This document shows positions 8,584 to 16,558 of a stretch of DNA of 64,000 bases, in pieces. The notes under the pieces are model-generated. The model made no database searches. It worked only from the letters and a program-made list of their open reading frames with translations, and was not told the DNA's origin. The stretch is from JBLXBZ01 sp048265185. Lineage in GTDB: Bacteria > Pseudomonadota > Alphaproteobacteria > Rhizobiales > Stappiaceae. Numbering within the stretch: position 1 is the first letter of the stretch; every line of letters starts with the position of its first letter. Where the stretch lies: the NCBI GenBank assembly GCA_048265185.1, contig JBLXBZ010000001.1, positions 124,001 through 188,000 on the forward strand, written 5' to 3'. A program made the translations under genes and the position numbers.

Positions 8584-9354
8584 GTGACTGTTCGCCAATT
8601 TGAAGGACGGCATGCATTGGTTACAGGTGGCTCGCGTGGGATCGGTCTGGCCATAGGTCGCCGACTTGCGGAGCAAGGCGCTGTGGTGACGCTGCTTGGG
8701 CGCGATGAGGGACGGCTTCAGCTCGCCGTCCGTGAGAGCGGCGCCGCTGGTCATGAAGTGGCTGACGTAACCCATGAGGAGGGGTTTGTCGGGGCGATTC
8801 GCGCGGCGGAGGCGCGCCATGGCGCAGTTGAGATATTGGTCAATAATGCTGGGGCGGCTGAAACAGCTCCATTCATGAAGATGTCAAAGGACGCTTTTCG
8901 CCGGATGATGGCGGTGAATGTGGAGAGCATTGTCATTGGCGTGCAAGCGGTTCTTCCGGGAATGCTAGCTACTGATTATGGCCGGATAATCAATGTGGCT
9001 TCGACCGCGGGGCTTAAAGGTTACCGTTATGTCTCTTCCTATGTGGCGGCGAAACATGCGGTGATCGGTCTTACGCGGTCTTTGGCGCTGGAGACGGCCT
9101 CTACGGGAGTGACGGTGAATGCGGTGTGCCCCGGCTTTACCGATACGGATTTGGTGCGCGGCGCCATTGCGAAAATCGTCGCTAAAACAGGACGCTCGCA
9201 GGAAGACGTTCTTGCTGAGTTCGTGGCGGATAATCCGCAGGGACGTTTGATCGATCCTGACGAGGTGGCTGACGGCGTTTGTTGGTTGGCGAGAACTGAG
9301 GCGCGGGGAATGACGGGCCAGTCGATCGCCGTAGCTGGGGGAGAGGTGATGTGA
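8584..9354 (+). CDS. SDR-family oxidoreductase, probable 3-hydroxyacyl-CoA dehydrogenase of the aminobenzoyl-CoA route
   Basis: A 256-residue classical short-chain dehydrogenase. It has the NAD(P) motif TGGSRGIG (14-21), the NNAG motif (LVNNAGAAE), a catalytic Ser in INVAST and the Tyr/Lys pair in SYVAAKHAV. I chose GTG 8584, preceded by AGGGAGG at 8571-8577. An in-frame ATG at 8494 would add 30 residues with no family similarity and would begin just beside the palindrome. In this cluster the likely job is oxidation of a 3-hydroxyacyl-CoA formed after ring reduction and hydration, but SDR specificity cannot be read from sequence. Its stop overlaps the MarR start by one base, which indicates translational coupling. 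Confidence 0.85.
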   Translation: MTVRQFEGRHALVTGGSRGIGLAIGRRLAEQGAVVTLLGRDEGRLQLAVRESGAAGHEVADVTHEEGFVGAIRAAEARHGAVEILVNNAGAAETAPFMKMSKDAFRRMMAVNVESIVIGVQAVLPGMLATDYGRIINVASTAGLKGYRYVSSYVAAKHAVIGLTRSLALETASTGVTVNAVCPGFTDTDLVRGAIAKIVAKTGRSQEDVLAEFVADNPQGRLIDPDEVADGVCWLARTEARGMTGQSIAVAGGEVM

Positions 9355-9869
9355 TGGCGGAATATGAGGAGGGAGCGTCGCGTCATCTGGACGCCGAGAC
9401 GCGCGCATTGGATCACGGCGACCATAGAGACGAGTTGCGTCTTTGGTTGCGGATGCTCACTTGCTCAACTTTGATTGAAGCGGAAATACGCAAGCGATTG
9501 CGTGAAAATTTTGACGTGACGCTGCCGCGTTTCGACTTGATGGCGCAGTTGGAGAAAACTTCGCAGGGGTTGACCCTTGGGGAGCTGTCGCGGCGAATGA
9601 TGGTTTCCGCCGGCAACGTCACCGGACTAGTGGACCGTTTGGTTCAGGACGGTCTGCTGGAAAAGCGCGTCGTGCCGCAGGACAAACGCTCGGCGCTAGT
9701 GTGTTTGACGCCCAAGGGGCATGAGAGCTTCGCAGAAATGGCGGCTGCCCATGGCGATTGGATTAGTGAACTGTTTCATGGATTAGACGCAGCTGACATG
9801 GAAAATTTGATGACATTGCTTGGGCGTTCGAAAGCGTCTGTACGTGGGGTTATTGAAAAAGGTGCGTAA
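9354..9869 (+). CDS. MarR-family transcriptional regulator
   Basis: A 171-residue MarR protein. The winged helix covers about residues 55-120: LTLGELSRRMMVSAGNVTGLVDRLVQ as helix-turn-helix in two halves, then the wing with EKRVVPQDKRSALVCLTPKG. The Asp/Arg-containing wing is typical of the family. The start is ATG 9354, overlapping the TGA of the SDR gene; a GTG one codon earlier is also possible. MarR proteins in aromatic-acid clusters usually repress and are released by the CoA thioester or free acid. Here the effector is probably 2-aminobenzoyl-CoA or 2-aminobenzoate, and the site the palindrome at 8474-8491. Family assignment is firm; effector and site are inferred. Confidence 0.88.
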   Translation: MAEYEEGASRHLDAETRALDHGDHRDELRLWLRMLTCSTLIEAEIRKRLRENFDVTLPRFDLMAQLEKTSQGLTLGELSRRMMVSAGNVTGLVDRLVQDGLLEKRVVPQDKRSALVCLTPKGHESFAEMAAAHGDWISELFHGLDAADMENLMTLLGRSKASVRGVIEKGA

Positions 9870-9889
9870 AATGTTGGGGAAGGCAATCA

Positions 9890-10750
9890 ATGACTGACAA
9901 TGGAGCGAGCGCGTCGCTGCGCGAACAATATTCGATTTCCCTGCCGGTGCGCACATATGCGCCGCAGCATTTCAAACTCGATGTTGAAGGCAAAGTCGCC
10001 ACAGTCACCTTGAATCGTCCAGAACGTAAAAATCCTCTGACTTTTCAATCATATGCTGAATTGCGCGACCTGTTTCGAACCTTGCAGTTCGACGACGAGG
10101 TTAAAACTGTGGTGATTGCGGGAGCGGGCGATAACTTCTGTTCCGGCGGCGACGTATTCGAGATTATCCAGCCGCTGCTTGAGCGCGACATGCCGGGTTT
10201 GTTGCAGTTCACTCAGATGACGGGCGAATTGGTGAAGGCGATGCGCGCGTGCCCTCAGCCGATTGTGGCGGCGATCGACGGCGTTTGCGTTGGCGCAGGG
10301 GCGATCATCGCCATGGCTTCCGACTTGAGGGTGGGGACGGCCAGATCAAAAGTAGCTTTCTTGTTTAATCGGGTTGGTCTTGCCGGCTGTGACATGGGCG
10401 CCTGTGCGATTTTGCCTAGGATAATTGGTCAGGGACGGGCTTCGGAACTGCTCTACACGGGCCGGGTGATGAAGGGAGAGGAGGCCGAGCGTTGGGGCTT
10501 TTTCAATCAATTGGAGGAAGCTGATCATGTGATGGATGCGGCGCGCGAATTGGCGTCCTCCTTGAGCGCGGGGCCAACCTTCGCCAACGCCATGACGAAA
10601 CGCATGTTGCATATGGAATGGGATATGTCGGTGGATCAGGCTATTGAAGCTGAAGCCATGGCGCAGGCGGTTTGTATGAAAACTGAAGACTACCGCCGCG
10701 CGTTCAACGCTTTCGCCGCAAAAGAAACGCCTGTTTTTTGTGGCGATTAA
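9890..10750 (+). CDS. Enoyl-CoA hydratase/isomerase family protein
   Basis: A 286-residue crotonase-fold protein. The oxyanion-hole segments are visible: GAGDNFCSGGDVFEI near residue 80 and the second one near residue 130 (GVCVGAGAIIAMASDLRVG). The first ~25 residues precede the fold. The GGEE-type glutamates of classical hydratases are not obvious: the Glu-equivalent region reads NRVGLAGCDMGAC. It may therefore be an unusual hydratase, isomerase or ring-opening hydrolase. It lies third in the plus-strand operon, 20 bases after marR, with a GGGGAAGG ribosome site. Expected role: hydration or hydrolytic ring opening of the alicyclic CoA ester in the aminobenzoyl-CoA pathway. Confidence 0.85.
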   Translation: MTDNGASASLREQYSISLPVRTYAPQHFKLDVEGKVATVTLNRPERKNPLTFQSYAELRDLFRTLQFDDEVKTVVIAGAGDNFCSGGDVFEIIQPLLERDMPGLLQFTQMTGELVKAMRACPQPIVAAIDGVCVGAGAIIAMASDLRVGTARSKVAFLFNRVGLAGCDMGACAILPRIIGQGRASELLYTGRVMKGEEAERWGFFNQLEEADHVMDAARELASSLSAGPTFANAMTKRMLHMEWDMSVDQAIEAEAMAQAVCMKTEDYRRAFNAFAAKETPVFCGD

Positions 10751-10769
10751 GCTTTGAGGAGCGCGTGTG

Positions 10770-11942
10770 ATGTCTGAGGTTTCTTTTCTCAAATGGCCAT
10801 TTTTCGAAGACCGGCATCGCCAATTCGCAGGTGAACTCGAAGAATGGGCGCAGCGGCATGTTCCCGCTTTGGCGAACCATCATGACGTGGATGACAGTTG
10901 CCGCGCGCTGGTGCGTGCATTAGGCGAGGCGGGGTTCTTGCGCCATGTCATTCCAGCGGCGCATGGCGGCGCAAGCGCCGTTCTGGATGTGAGAACGCTG
11001 TGTCTGGCGCGTGAGATTCTGGCAAGGCATGACGGTCTTGCGGATTTTTCATTTGCGATGCAAGGGCTTGGCACCGGATCTATTTCCCTGTTTGGCGGTG
11101 AAGAAGTTAAGGCGAAATATTTGCCGCCGGTGGCGCGGGGTGAAAAGATCGCCGCTTTCGCCCTGTCTGAACCCGTTGCGGGATCGGATGTTTCCGCTCT
11201 TTCAACGACGGCGGTGGCTGATGGCGCGGACCATGTGGTTATTTCCGGCGAGAAGACGTGGATTTCCAATGGCGGAATTGCGGATCATTATGTGGTTTTC
11301 GCCCGCACGGGAGAGGCGCCCGGCGCGCGGGGGCTGTCAGCTTTCATCATAGACGCCGATACGCCCGGGTTTGCAGTGAAAGAGCGAATTGACACGATTG
11401 CTCCCCATCCTCTGGCGACCTTGGTTCTGGACAACGTCAGAGTCGCGCGTTCGCGCCAATTGGGGGAAGGAGGCGCCGGCTTTAAAGTGGCCATGGCGAC
11501 ATTGGATATTTTCCGCTCCACCGTTGGAGCCGCCGCCTTGGGTTTTGCGCGCAGCGCCTTGCAGGAGACATTGGAGCGGGTGACTTCACGTCAGCTGTTT
11601 GGCGCTCCGCTGGCGGATATGCAGATGACGCAGGCGACGCTGGCGGACATGGCGGTGGATATCGATGCGGCGGCGCTATTTGTCTATCGAGCCGCCTGGA
11701 CCAAGGACGCGGGCGCCCCTCGGATCACCCGCGAGGCGGCGCAGGCGAAGCTTCTGGCGACCGAAAACGCCCAGAAAGTCATTGACCGCGCGGTTCAGCT
11801 CCATGGCGGCGACGGCGTGCGCGTTGGCTCCAAGGTCGAGCAGCTCTACCGGGATATCCGGGCGCTGAGGATCTATGAGGGGGCGAGTGAAGTGCAGAAG
11901 GTGATCATCGCCCGTCAGCTGCTGGCCGAATTCAAAGCATGA
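10770..11942 (+). CDS. Acyl-CoA dehydrogenase
   Basis: A 390-residue FAD-dependent acyl-CoA dehydrogenase. Visible features are the FAD/substrate signature AAFALSEPVAGSDVSAL, KTWISNGGIADHYVVFAR and the C-terminal IYEGASEVQKVIIARQLL. The Glu of YEG is in the place of the catalytic base of medium-chain enzymes. QLHGGDGVRVGSKVEQLYRD is also typical. The start ATG 10770 has AGGAG 8 bases upstream, with GTG 10767 as the alternative. It follows the enoyl-CoA hydratase by 19 bases in the same operon. Together with the SDR and hydratase it would run beta-oxidation of the ring-opened dicarboxylic or amino-acyl CoA ester. The exact substrate cannot be read from sequence. Confidence 0.9.
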   Translation: MSEVSFLKWPFFEDRHRQFAGELEEWAQRHVPALANHHDVDDSCRALVRALGEAGFLRHVIPAAHGGASAVLDVRTLCLAREILARHDGLADFSFAMQGLGTGSISLFGGEEVKAKYLPPVARGEKIAAFALSEPVAGSDVSALSTTAVADGADHVVISGEKTWISNGGIADHYVVFARTGEAPGARGLSAFIIDADTPGFAVKERIDTIAPHPLATLVLDNVRVARSRQLGEGGAGFKVAMATLDIFRSTVGAAALGFARSALQETLERVTSRQLFGAPLADMQMTQATLADMAVDIDAAALFVYRAAWTKDAGAPRITREAAQAKLLATENAQKVIDRAVQLHGGDGVRVGSKVEQLYRDIRALRIYEGASEVQKVIIARQLLAEFKA

Positions 11943-12004
11943 AAACATGCAAAAACGCTGCGTGAACGCGTGGCGTTGAGGGGAAGTAAAACAAGGAGAA
12001 CGCG

Positions 12005-13657
12005 ATGGCCTCGTCGGCGCATAAGGATAGTTTTACGGCGGATAATTTGCCGCCGGTTGAGCTTTTGCCTGATTTTATAAATCTGGATCAGCTTGGATAT
12101 CCGGAGCGGCTCAACTGCGCCGTAGAACTGATAGACCGTCATTTATGCGAAGGGCGGGGAGAGCATGTCGCCGTGATGGCTCCGGGCGGACCTCAAGGCG
12201 CCGACGTTTCATGGACTTACGCAGAGCTGGCGGAGAAGGTGAACCAAATCGCCAATGTTTTGGCGGAAGATTTTGGTCTTGTTCCCGGCGGTCGGGTGTT
12301 GTTGCGTTTTCCGAACACGCCGATGATGGCGGCGATATATTTCGCTGTTTTGAAGGCGGGCGGCGTCGTCGTCGCCACCATGCCGCTTTTGCGCGCTAAA
12401 GAGCTGTCGGCTGTGGTGGATAAGGCGCGGATCGATCTGGCCGTTTGCGACCATCGTCTTGCCGAGGAAATGGAAAAAACCTTGCTGAAGACCGATGTGG
12501 TCAAACAGGTGATATATTCTGGCTCGGGGAAAACGGACGCGCTCGAAAGTCTGATGGAGCGAAAGTCTATCCGCTTTGAAGCTTGCGATACGGCTGCGGA
12601 TGACGTTTGCCTTCTTGGTTTTACCTCCGGCACTACGGGCGAACCGAAGGCGACCATGCATTTCCACCGGGATATGCTGGCGATTTGCGACTGTTACTCG
12701 AAAAATATATTGAAACCGGTTGAGAGCGATATTTTTACGGGATCGCCGCCGCTGGCGTTCACTTTTGGTCTTGGCGGTCTGGTGCTGTTTCCCTTTCGCG
12801 TTGGCGCGACGTCGTTGTTGCTGGAGCGGGCCGGACCTGATGAGTTGTTCGCGGCATTGAGGGACTATCGCCCTACCGTTATATTTACGGCGCCTACGGC
12901 TTATCGCGCCATGCTGGCCAAAATGGAGGCGGGAATGCAGGTGGATTTTTCTTGTCTCCGCAAATGCGTTTCCGCGGGAGAGGCGCTGCCCAAAGCCACT
13001 TGGGACGCGTGGTTTGAGGCGACTGGCGTTCGCATTATGGATGGAATCGGCGCCACGGAAATGCTGCATATTTTCATAGCTGCGCCAGAAGAGGACATTC
13101 GCCCCGGCGCGACTGGAAAGCCTGTTCCCGGATATGAAGCGAAGGTGATTGGACCGGACGGGCGCGAAGTGGCGGATGGAACGGCGGGGCGTTTGGCTGT
13201 GCGCGGCCCAACTGGTTGTCGTTATCTGGCGGACGCGCGTCAAAGCGCTTATGTGGAGAGCGGCTGGAACGTCACTGGCGATAGTTATATTCGCGACGCG
13301 GACGGTTATTTCTGGTATCAGGCGCGCTCCGACGACATGATCGTCTCATCCGGTTATAACATCGCCGGGCCGGAGGTGGAGGGGGCTTTGATGGCCCATG
13401 AAGCCGTCGCCGAGTGCGGCGTTGTCGGCGCGCCCGATCCAGAACGCGGCCGGATTGTCAAAGCCTATGTGGTGCTCAAGCCCGGCTTTTCGGCCGGCTC
13501 GGAGTTGACGAAGACGCTGCAGGACTATGTGAAGGCGGAGCTTGCGCCTTATAAATACCCGCGCTCCATTGAGTTTGTCGAGCAATTGCCGCGAACGGAA
13601 ACCGGAAAATTACAACGCTTCGCTTTGCGTCAAATCGCTGAAAATTGCATTGATTGA
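12005..13657 (+). CDS. 2-aminobenzoate-CoA ligase (benzoate-CoA ligase family)
   Basis: A 550-residue ANL-superfamily adenylate-forming ligase. The P-loop-like motif is LLGFTSGTTGEPKATMHF near residue 205. Further motifs are GIGATEMLHIF (substrate-side A5), WYQARSDDMIVSSGYNI (A7-A8 hinge) and the C-terminal catalytic Lys in LPRTETGKLQRF. The sequence between A3 and A5 (TGSPPLAFTFGLGGLVLFPF) matches the benzoate/2-aminobenzoate-CoA ligase branch. It activates the aromatic acid with ATP and CoA and so starts the pathway that the 6003-8342 enzyme continues. ATG 12005 follows AAGGAG. It is fifth in the plus-strand operon; RidA follows after 23 bases. Benzoate or salicylate are possible alternative substrates. 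Confidence 0.87.
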   Translation: MASSAHKDSFTADNLPPVELLPDFINLDQLGYPERLNCAVELIDRHLCEGRGEHVAVMAPGGPQGADVSWTYAELAEKVNQIANVLAEDFGLVPGGRVLLRFPNTPMMAAIYFAVLKAGGVVVATMPLLRAKELSAVVDKARIDLAVCDHRLAEEMEKTLLKTDVVKQVIYSGSGKTDALESLMERKSIRFEACDTAADDVCLLGFTSGTTGEPKATMHFHRDMLAICDCYSKNILKPVESDIFTGSPPLAFTFGLGGLVLFPFRVGATSLLLERAGPDELFAALRDYRPTVIFTAPTAYRAMLAKMEAGMQVDFSCLRKCVSAGEALPKATWDAWFEATGVRIMDGIGATEMLHIFIAAPEEDIRPGATGKPVPGYEAKVIGPDGREVADGTAGRLAVRGPTGCRYLADARQSAYVESGWNVTGDSYIRDADGYFWYQARSDDMIVSSGYNIAGPEVEGALMAHEAVAECGVVGAPDPERGRIVKAYVVLKPGFSAGSELTKTLQDYVKAELAPYKYPRSIEFVEQLPRTETGKLQRFALRQIAENCID

Positions 13658-13680
13658 GATAAACAAGTTGGAGAGTTCAC

Positions 13681-14094
13681 GTGAGTACTAATGACGTTTA
13701 CCCCTTGTCCCCCATTTTGCCTGAGGGGTGGCCGCGCCCGCGAGGATACGCCAACGGCATGACGGGCGCTGGGCGCTATGTGCTCACGGGCGGGCAGATC
13801 GGCTGGACGGTGGACGGCGCTTTCTCCCCCGACTTCATCGAGCAGATCCGCCAGACATTGGCCAATGTGCTGGCGGTGGTGGAGGCGGCGGGCGGCGAAG
13901 CGCGCCATATCGCTCGCCTGACCTGGTATGTGACCGATATGGACGCTTATCGCTCGCGCCTTGACGAGCTTGGCCCGGCTTATCGCTCGGTCATGGGTAA
14001 GCATTTTCCAGCCATGGCGGTGGTGCAGGTGACGTCGCTGGTGGAGGAGCAGGCCATGGTGGAGATTGAGGCCACGGCGATTTTACCTGAATAA
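13681..14094 (+). CDS. RidA/YjgF-family protein, probable enamine/imine hydrolase
   Basis: A 137-residue RidA-fold protein with the family pattern in PRGYANGMTGAGRYVLTGGQIG, read here in two parts, then QIRQTLANVLAVVEAAGGEARHI and the C-terminal VTSLVEEQAMVEIEATA. RidA proteins speed the hydrolysis of enamines and imines. Reduction of 2-aminobenzoyl-CoA gives an alicyclic enamine/imine, so deamination at that step is a sensible role and supports the aminobenzoate reading of the cluster. It starts at GTG 13681 after a GGAGAG ribosome site and is the last gene of the operon. The catalytic Arg of true RidA is not clearly present, so activity should not be assumed. Confidence 0.82.
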   Translation: MSTNDVYPLSPILPEGWPRPRGYANGMTGAGRYVLTGGQIGWTVDGAFSPDFIEQIRQTLANVLAVVEAAGGEARHIARLTWYVTDMDAYRSRLDELGPAYRSVMGKHFPAMAVVQVTSLVEEQAMVEIEATAILPE

Positions 14095-14151
14095 CGCCTA
14101 GAGAGAATAACGTCTAGAAAGACTAACGAATAAAGAAAATAAGGTAGGAAA

Positions 14152-14180
14152 AAGGGCCCGGCATGCGCCGGGCCCTTGCT
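14152..14180 (-). terminator. Rho-independent terminator of the 665-residue DUF4214 gene
   Basis: A perfect 9-bp GC stem (GGGCCCGGC 14154-14162 with GCCGGGCCC 14167-14175, loop ATGC) is followed on the minus strand by a CTTTTTCC tract. It lies between the stop codons of two convergent genes. A second small hairpin, CCTTGCTTCAAGCAAGG (14174-14190), overlaps it. Confidence 0.8.
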
Positions 14181-14207
14181 TCAAGCAAGGTCTTCCGCTG
14201 GAGCGGG

Positions 14208-16205
14208 TCAGTCCATGAGGAAGTTGCCGATGATGAAATTGTCGCTGGTGAAACCGATCAGATCAGCTTCCACAAACCCGGCGAAAGTGGCGATCTGGTA
14301 AGAGCCGTTGGTGAAGTCTCCGTCCATATCCGCCCATAACTCGGCGAGGTTGTTGTTTGAATTGAAAATCAAAGCGACAATAGGGTCGGCGGCGTTCGCG
14401 TCGACGTCGCCAAGATTGGAAATATCCGCAACGCCCTGAAGGACAACGTTGATGCTGCTTTGGTCAAAGAAGGGCATATTGGCGTCAACTCGGTGGACAT
14501 TGGCCATGAGGTTGGAGCCTGCGGGGGCGAGGAAAGAAAGCGCATCTTCCGCAACATTGAAGTCTTCAATGGTGGTCACAGGGTCAAATTGTCCCATGTC
14601 GTTGTTGTCGGCGATGAATTGAACTACATCCTCGCCCACGCCGAGGGTGACGCTGGTCTCGCCAGTTGGGTCGATACCGTTGTTTAAGACAAGCAGGTCG
14701 TCGCCAGCCCCCAGATCGAATGTGTTATTGGTGTAATTTGCATGGCCGATGATATGGATCATATCGTGGCCGCCGCCGGTTAGAACTTCCAGATCAGCGC
14801 CGCCGGCGCTTTGCGCGGAAACGCCGTCTCCGATGAAGGCCTGGTTATTATTCGAGCCTGAGCCGTCGACGGTCATTACAGTCCCGTCTTGAATGGTGCT
14901 GGTGTATACAAGTTGCGTGTCTTGGGAGCCGGAGAGTTCGATTCTCTCTATGACCGTGTCGATGTTTGCCGACAGGTTCACTTCGCCCCTAAACCCGCTC
15001 TCGTTTTCAATGGACAGCAAATTCAATTGACCGTCGCCTTGAATTGCAAGGCTCTGGCTGAAGTCCGGGATGCTGTAGTCTTCAAAGGCGAAGAAAAGTT
15101 CAGTGGGGTCGTTTCCTCCCAGATCAACGTCGACGGTCAACTGATTAGTGTAATCATTGAAAATGAAGCGGGGAGCGTCGGTGGCGTCGAGGTCCATGAA
15201 TTCACTGTTGTTTGCGCCGGAAATATAGACTTCTTTGGCGCCGATAATATTCATGAAATCCAACGAAGATTGGTCGTCGGTAATTTCAAGATTAATGGTT
15301 TCAATATTAGTGATTTGAGCAAATGTCGCGAGGGACAGCACGGCGTCGAGCGCGTCGTTGTCGTCGGTGGAGGGGTCAATGATTTCCGCTCCATTCAACA
15401 GGCCGCCTGCTTCGATGGTTTGGTCCTGATCGTCCATAAGGCCGTCGGGGGTGACGTGCTGTGAAAAAACGTCAGTCAGCACCGCGTTTACCTGCTCCAA
15501 AGTGAAGGTGTTGTCGGGGGCCGGATCTGGATCAGGCTGAGGATTTGGATCAGGCTGAGGATTTGGATCAGGCTGAGGATCGGGATCTGGATTTGGCGCG
15601 GGGGTTGGCTCCGGCTCGGGCTTGGGAGCGTAATCCTTCAGCGTGCTCACGCCGTTATAGACCGCGCCCAGCTCAGCCGTGGGGGCGCTGGCGGCGGCGA
15701 GTTTCAGCTCCATGACGGGGGCGGCGGATTTAAGTTGGAATTCAGCGGAGTTGGAGAAACCGATAAGAACCTGCGAAGCGCTGGCGCCGGTGTCCATCCA
15801 GGCTTTGATTTCTTCTTGCGAGGCGTCGCGGTCCAGAACATTGGCGTATAGGCCGGAAAGGTAGCTTTCCGAGACCTCGCCGCCGCCATAGAGGTTATAA
15901 AACTCGGTTGAATCGGTGAAGCTGGCGGCGATTTTGAACAGAGACGTATGGTCGTCGCGCAGCTCGTTCACCCAAGCGTCGATGCCTTTCAGGTCGGGCA
16001 CGCGGTTGAAGGCGGCCTGATAGATGCGGATGATCTGATCCACATAAACCACCGCTTCGGATGAGGAGGCGATGGAGATTTTCAGCTCCTCTGTCGTCAG
16101 CACGTCCGCGCGATAGGAAGATTCCCACGAAGCCGCCTCAGAAATGGTCGGGGCTCGTTGAAGGATATTCGCGCTATATTGGTCGATTGCATCGATGATG
16201 GTCAT
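14208..16205 (-). CDS. DUF4214-domain exoprotein, short paralogue (S-layer/type I-secreted type)
   Basis: A 665-residue acidic protein. Residues 1 to ~180 hold DUF4214 (VDQIIRIYQAAFNRVPD, IGFSNSAEFQLKS), shared with the neighbouring 836-residue protein. A Pro/Asp/Asn linker of about 40 residues then repeats NPQPDP, encoded by an 18-bp tandem repeat. The C-terminal ~400 residues are beta-rich, with short Asp/Gly motifs such as DLGAGDDLLVLNNG resembling RTX-type calcium sites. There is no Sec signal peptide and basic residues are very few, which fits a type I-secreted surface protein; the exporter is not in the window. The start codon has AGGG upstream. Roles known for DUF4214 proteins are poorly defined, and an S-layer or adhesin role is inferred. 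Its upstream region shares an 11-mer with that of the DUF4114 gene. Confidence 0.7.
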   Translation of the reverse strand: MTIIDAIDQYSANILQRAPTISEAASWESSYRADVLTTEELKISIASSSEAVVYVDQIIRIYQAAFNRVPDLKGIDAWVNELRDDHTSLFKIAASFTDSTEFYNLYGGGEVSESYLSGLYANVLDRDASQEEIKAWMDTGASASQVLIGFSNSAEFQLKSAAPVMELKLAAASAPTAELGAVYNGVSTLKDYAPKPEPEPTPAPNPDPDPQPDPNPQPDPNPQPDPDPAPDNTFTLEQVNAVLTDVFSQHVTPDGLMDDQDQTIEAGGLLNGAEIIDPSTDDNDALDAVLSLATFAQITNIETINLEITDDQSSLDFMNIIGAKEVYISGANNSEFMDLDATDAPRFIFNDYTNQLTVDVDLGGNDPTELFFAFEDYSIPDFSQSLAIQGDGQLNLLSIENESGFRGEVNLSANIDTVIERIELSGSQDTQLVYTSTIQDGTVMTVDGSGSNNNQAFIGDGVSAQSAGGADLEVLTGGGHDMIHIIGHANYTNNTFDLGAGDDLLVLNNGIDPTGETSVTLGVGEDVVQFIADNNDMGQFDPVTTIEDFNVAEDALSFLAPAGSNLMANVHRVDANMPFFDQSSINVVLQGVADISNLGDVDANAADPIVALIFNSNNNLAELWADMDGDFTNGSYQIATFAGFVEADLIGFTSDNFIIGNFLMD
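15528..15581. repeat. 18-bp tandem repeat encoding the Pro/Asp linker
   Basis: Three adjacent copies of TGGATCAGGCTGAGGATT (the last ends in C) lie inside the DUF4214 gene and encode NPQPDP units on the minus strand. The array is in frame, so copy-number change would only shorten or lengthen the linker. Confidence 0.9.
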
Positions 16206-16493
16206 ATTTATACCCTGTTAACCCCACGATAAAAACCGGCCGCCGCTCGACATGGTCGGCGGGTCGAAAATCTTAAACTCCGGTTGCAGGCGAGTATAAA
16301 AGCTTAATTGTAACAATGGTTTGTAGGTGGCGGGGCGTGGGGATAACGCCAGCTAGCGCATTTTGGGGGCAATGTTTTGTAAATAAAAAGAAAAAAACGT
16401 TAGTCGAAGAAATATAGGATTTTGGCGGTGATATAAAAAATTACGTAGCGTCACTTTTAGCGGTGACGGAACTGATTGAAAGTGTTTGTGCGA
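16206..16493. promoter_or_regulatory. Upstream region of the 665-residue DUF4214 gene with shared 11-mer
   Basis: There is no gene here. GTCACTTTTAG at 16450-16460 is identical to 186-196, and with CGGTGAC it forms GTCAC-N8-GTGAC (16450-16467). On the coding strand it lies about 245 bases before the start codon. A small dyad ATTGT-A-ACAAT is at 16307-16317. The function is inferred from repetition and position only. Confidence 0.35.
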
Positions 16494-16528
16494 ATAAAAA
16501 ACCCGGCGCGGAAATCTCCGCGCCGGGT
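16494..16528 (-). terminator. Rho-independent terminator of the 836-residue DUF4214 gene
   Basis: A perfect 12-bp stem (16501-16512 with 16517-16528, loop AATC) is followed on the minus strand by a run of T. It separates the two DUF4214 genes into independent units. Confidence 0.9.
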
Positions 16529-16558
16529 CTGTTGTGACTGTCGGTTGAACCGAAGGTC

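Noticed and set aside
12209..13243. 344-codon minus-strand open frame opposite the aryl-CoA ligase
   Set aside because: Arg/His-rich antisense shadow; the ligase frame has complete ANL motifs.
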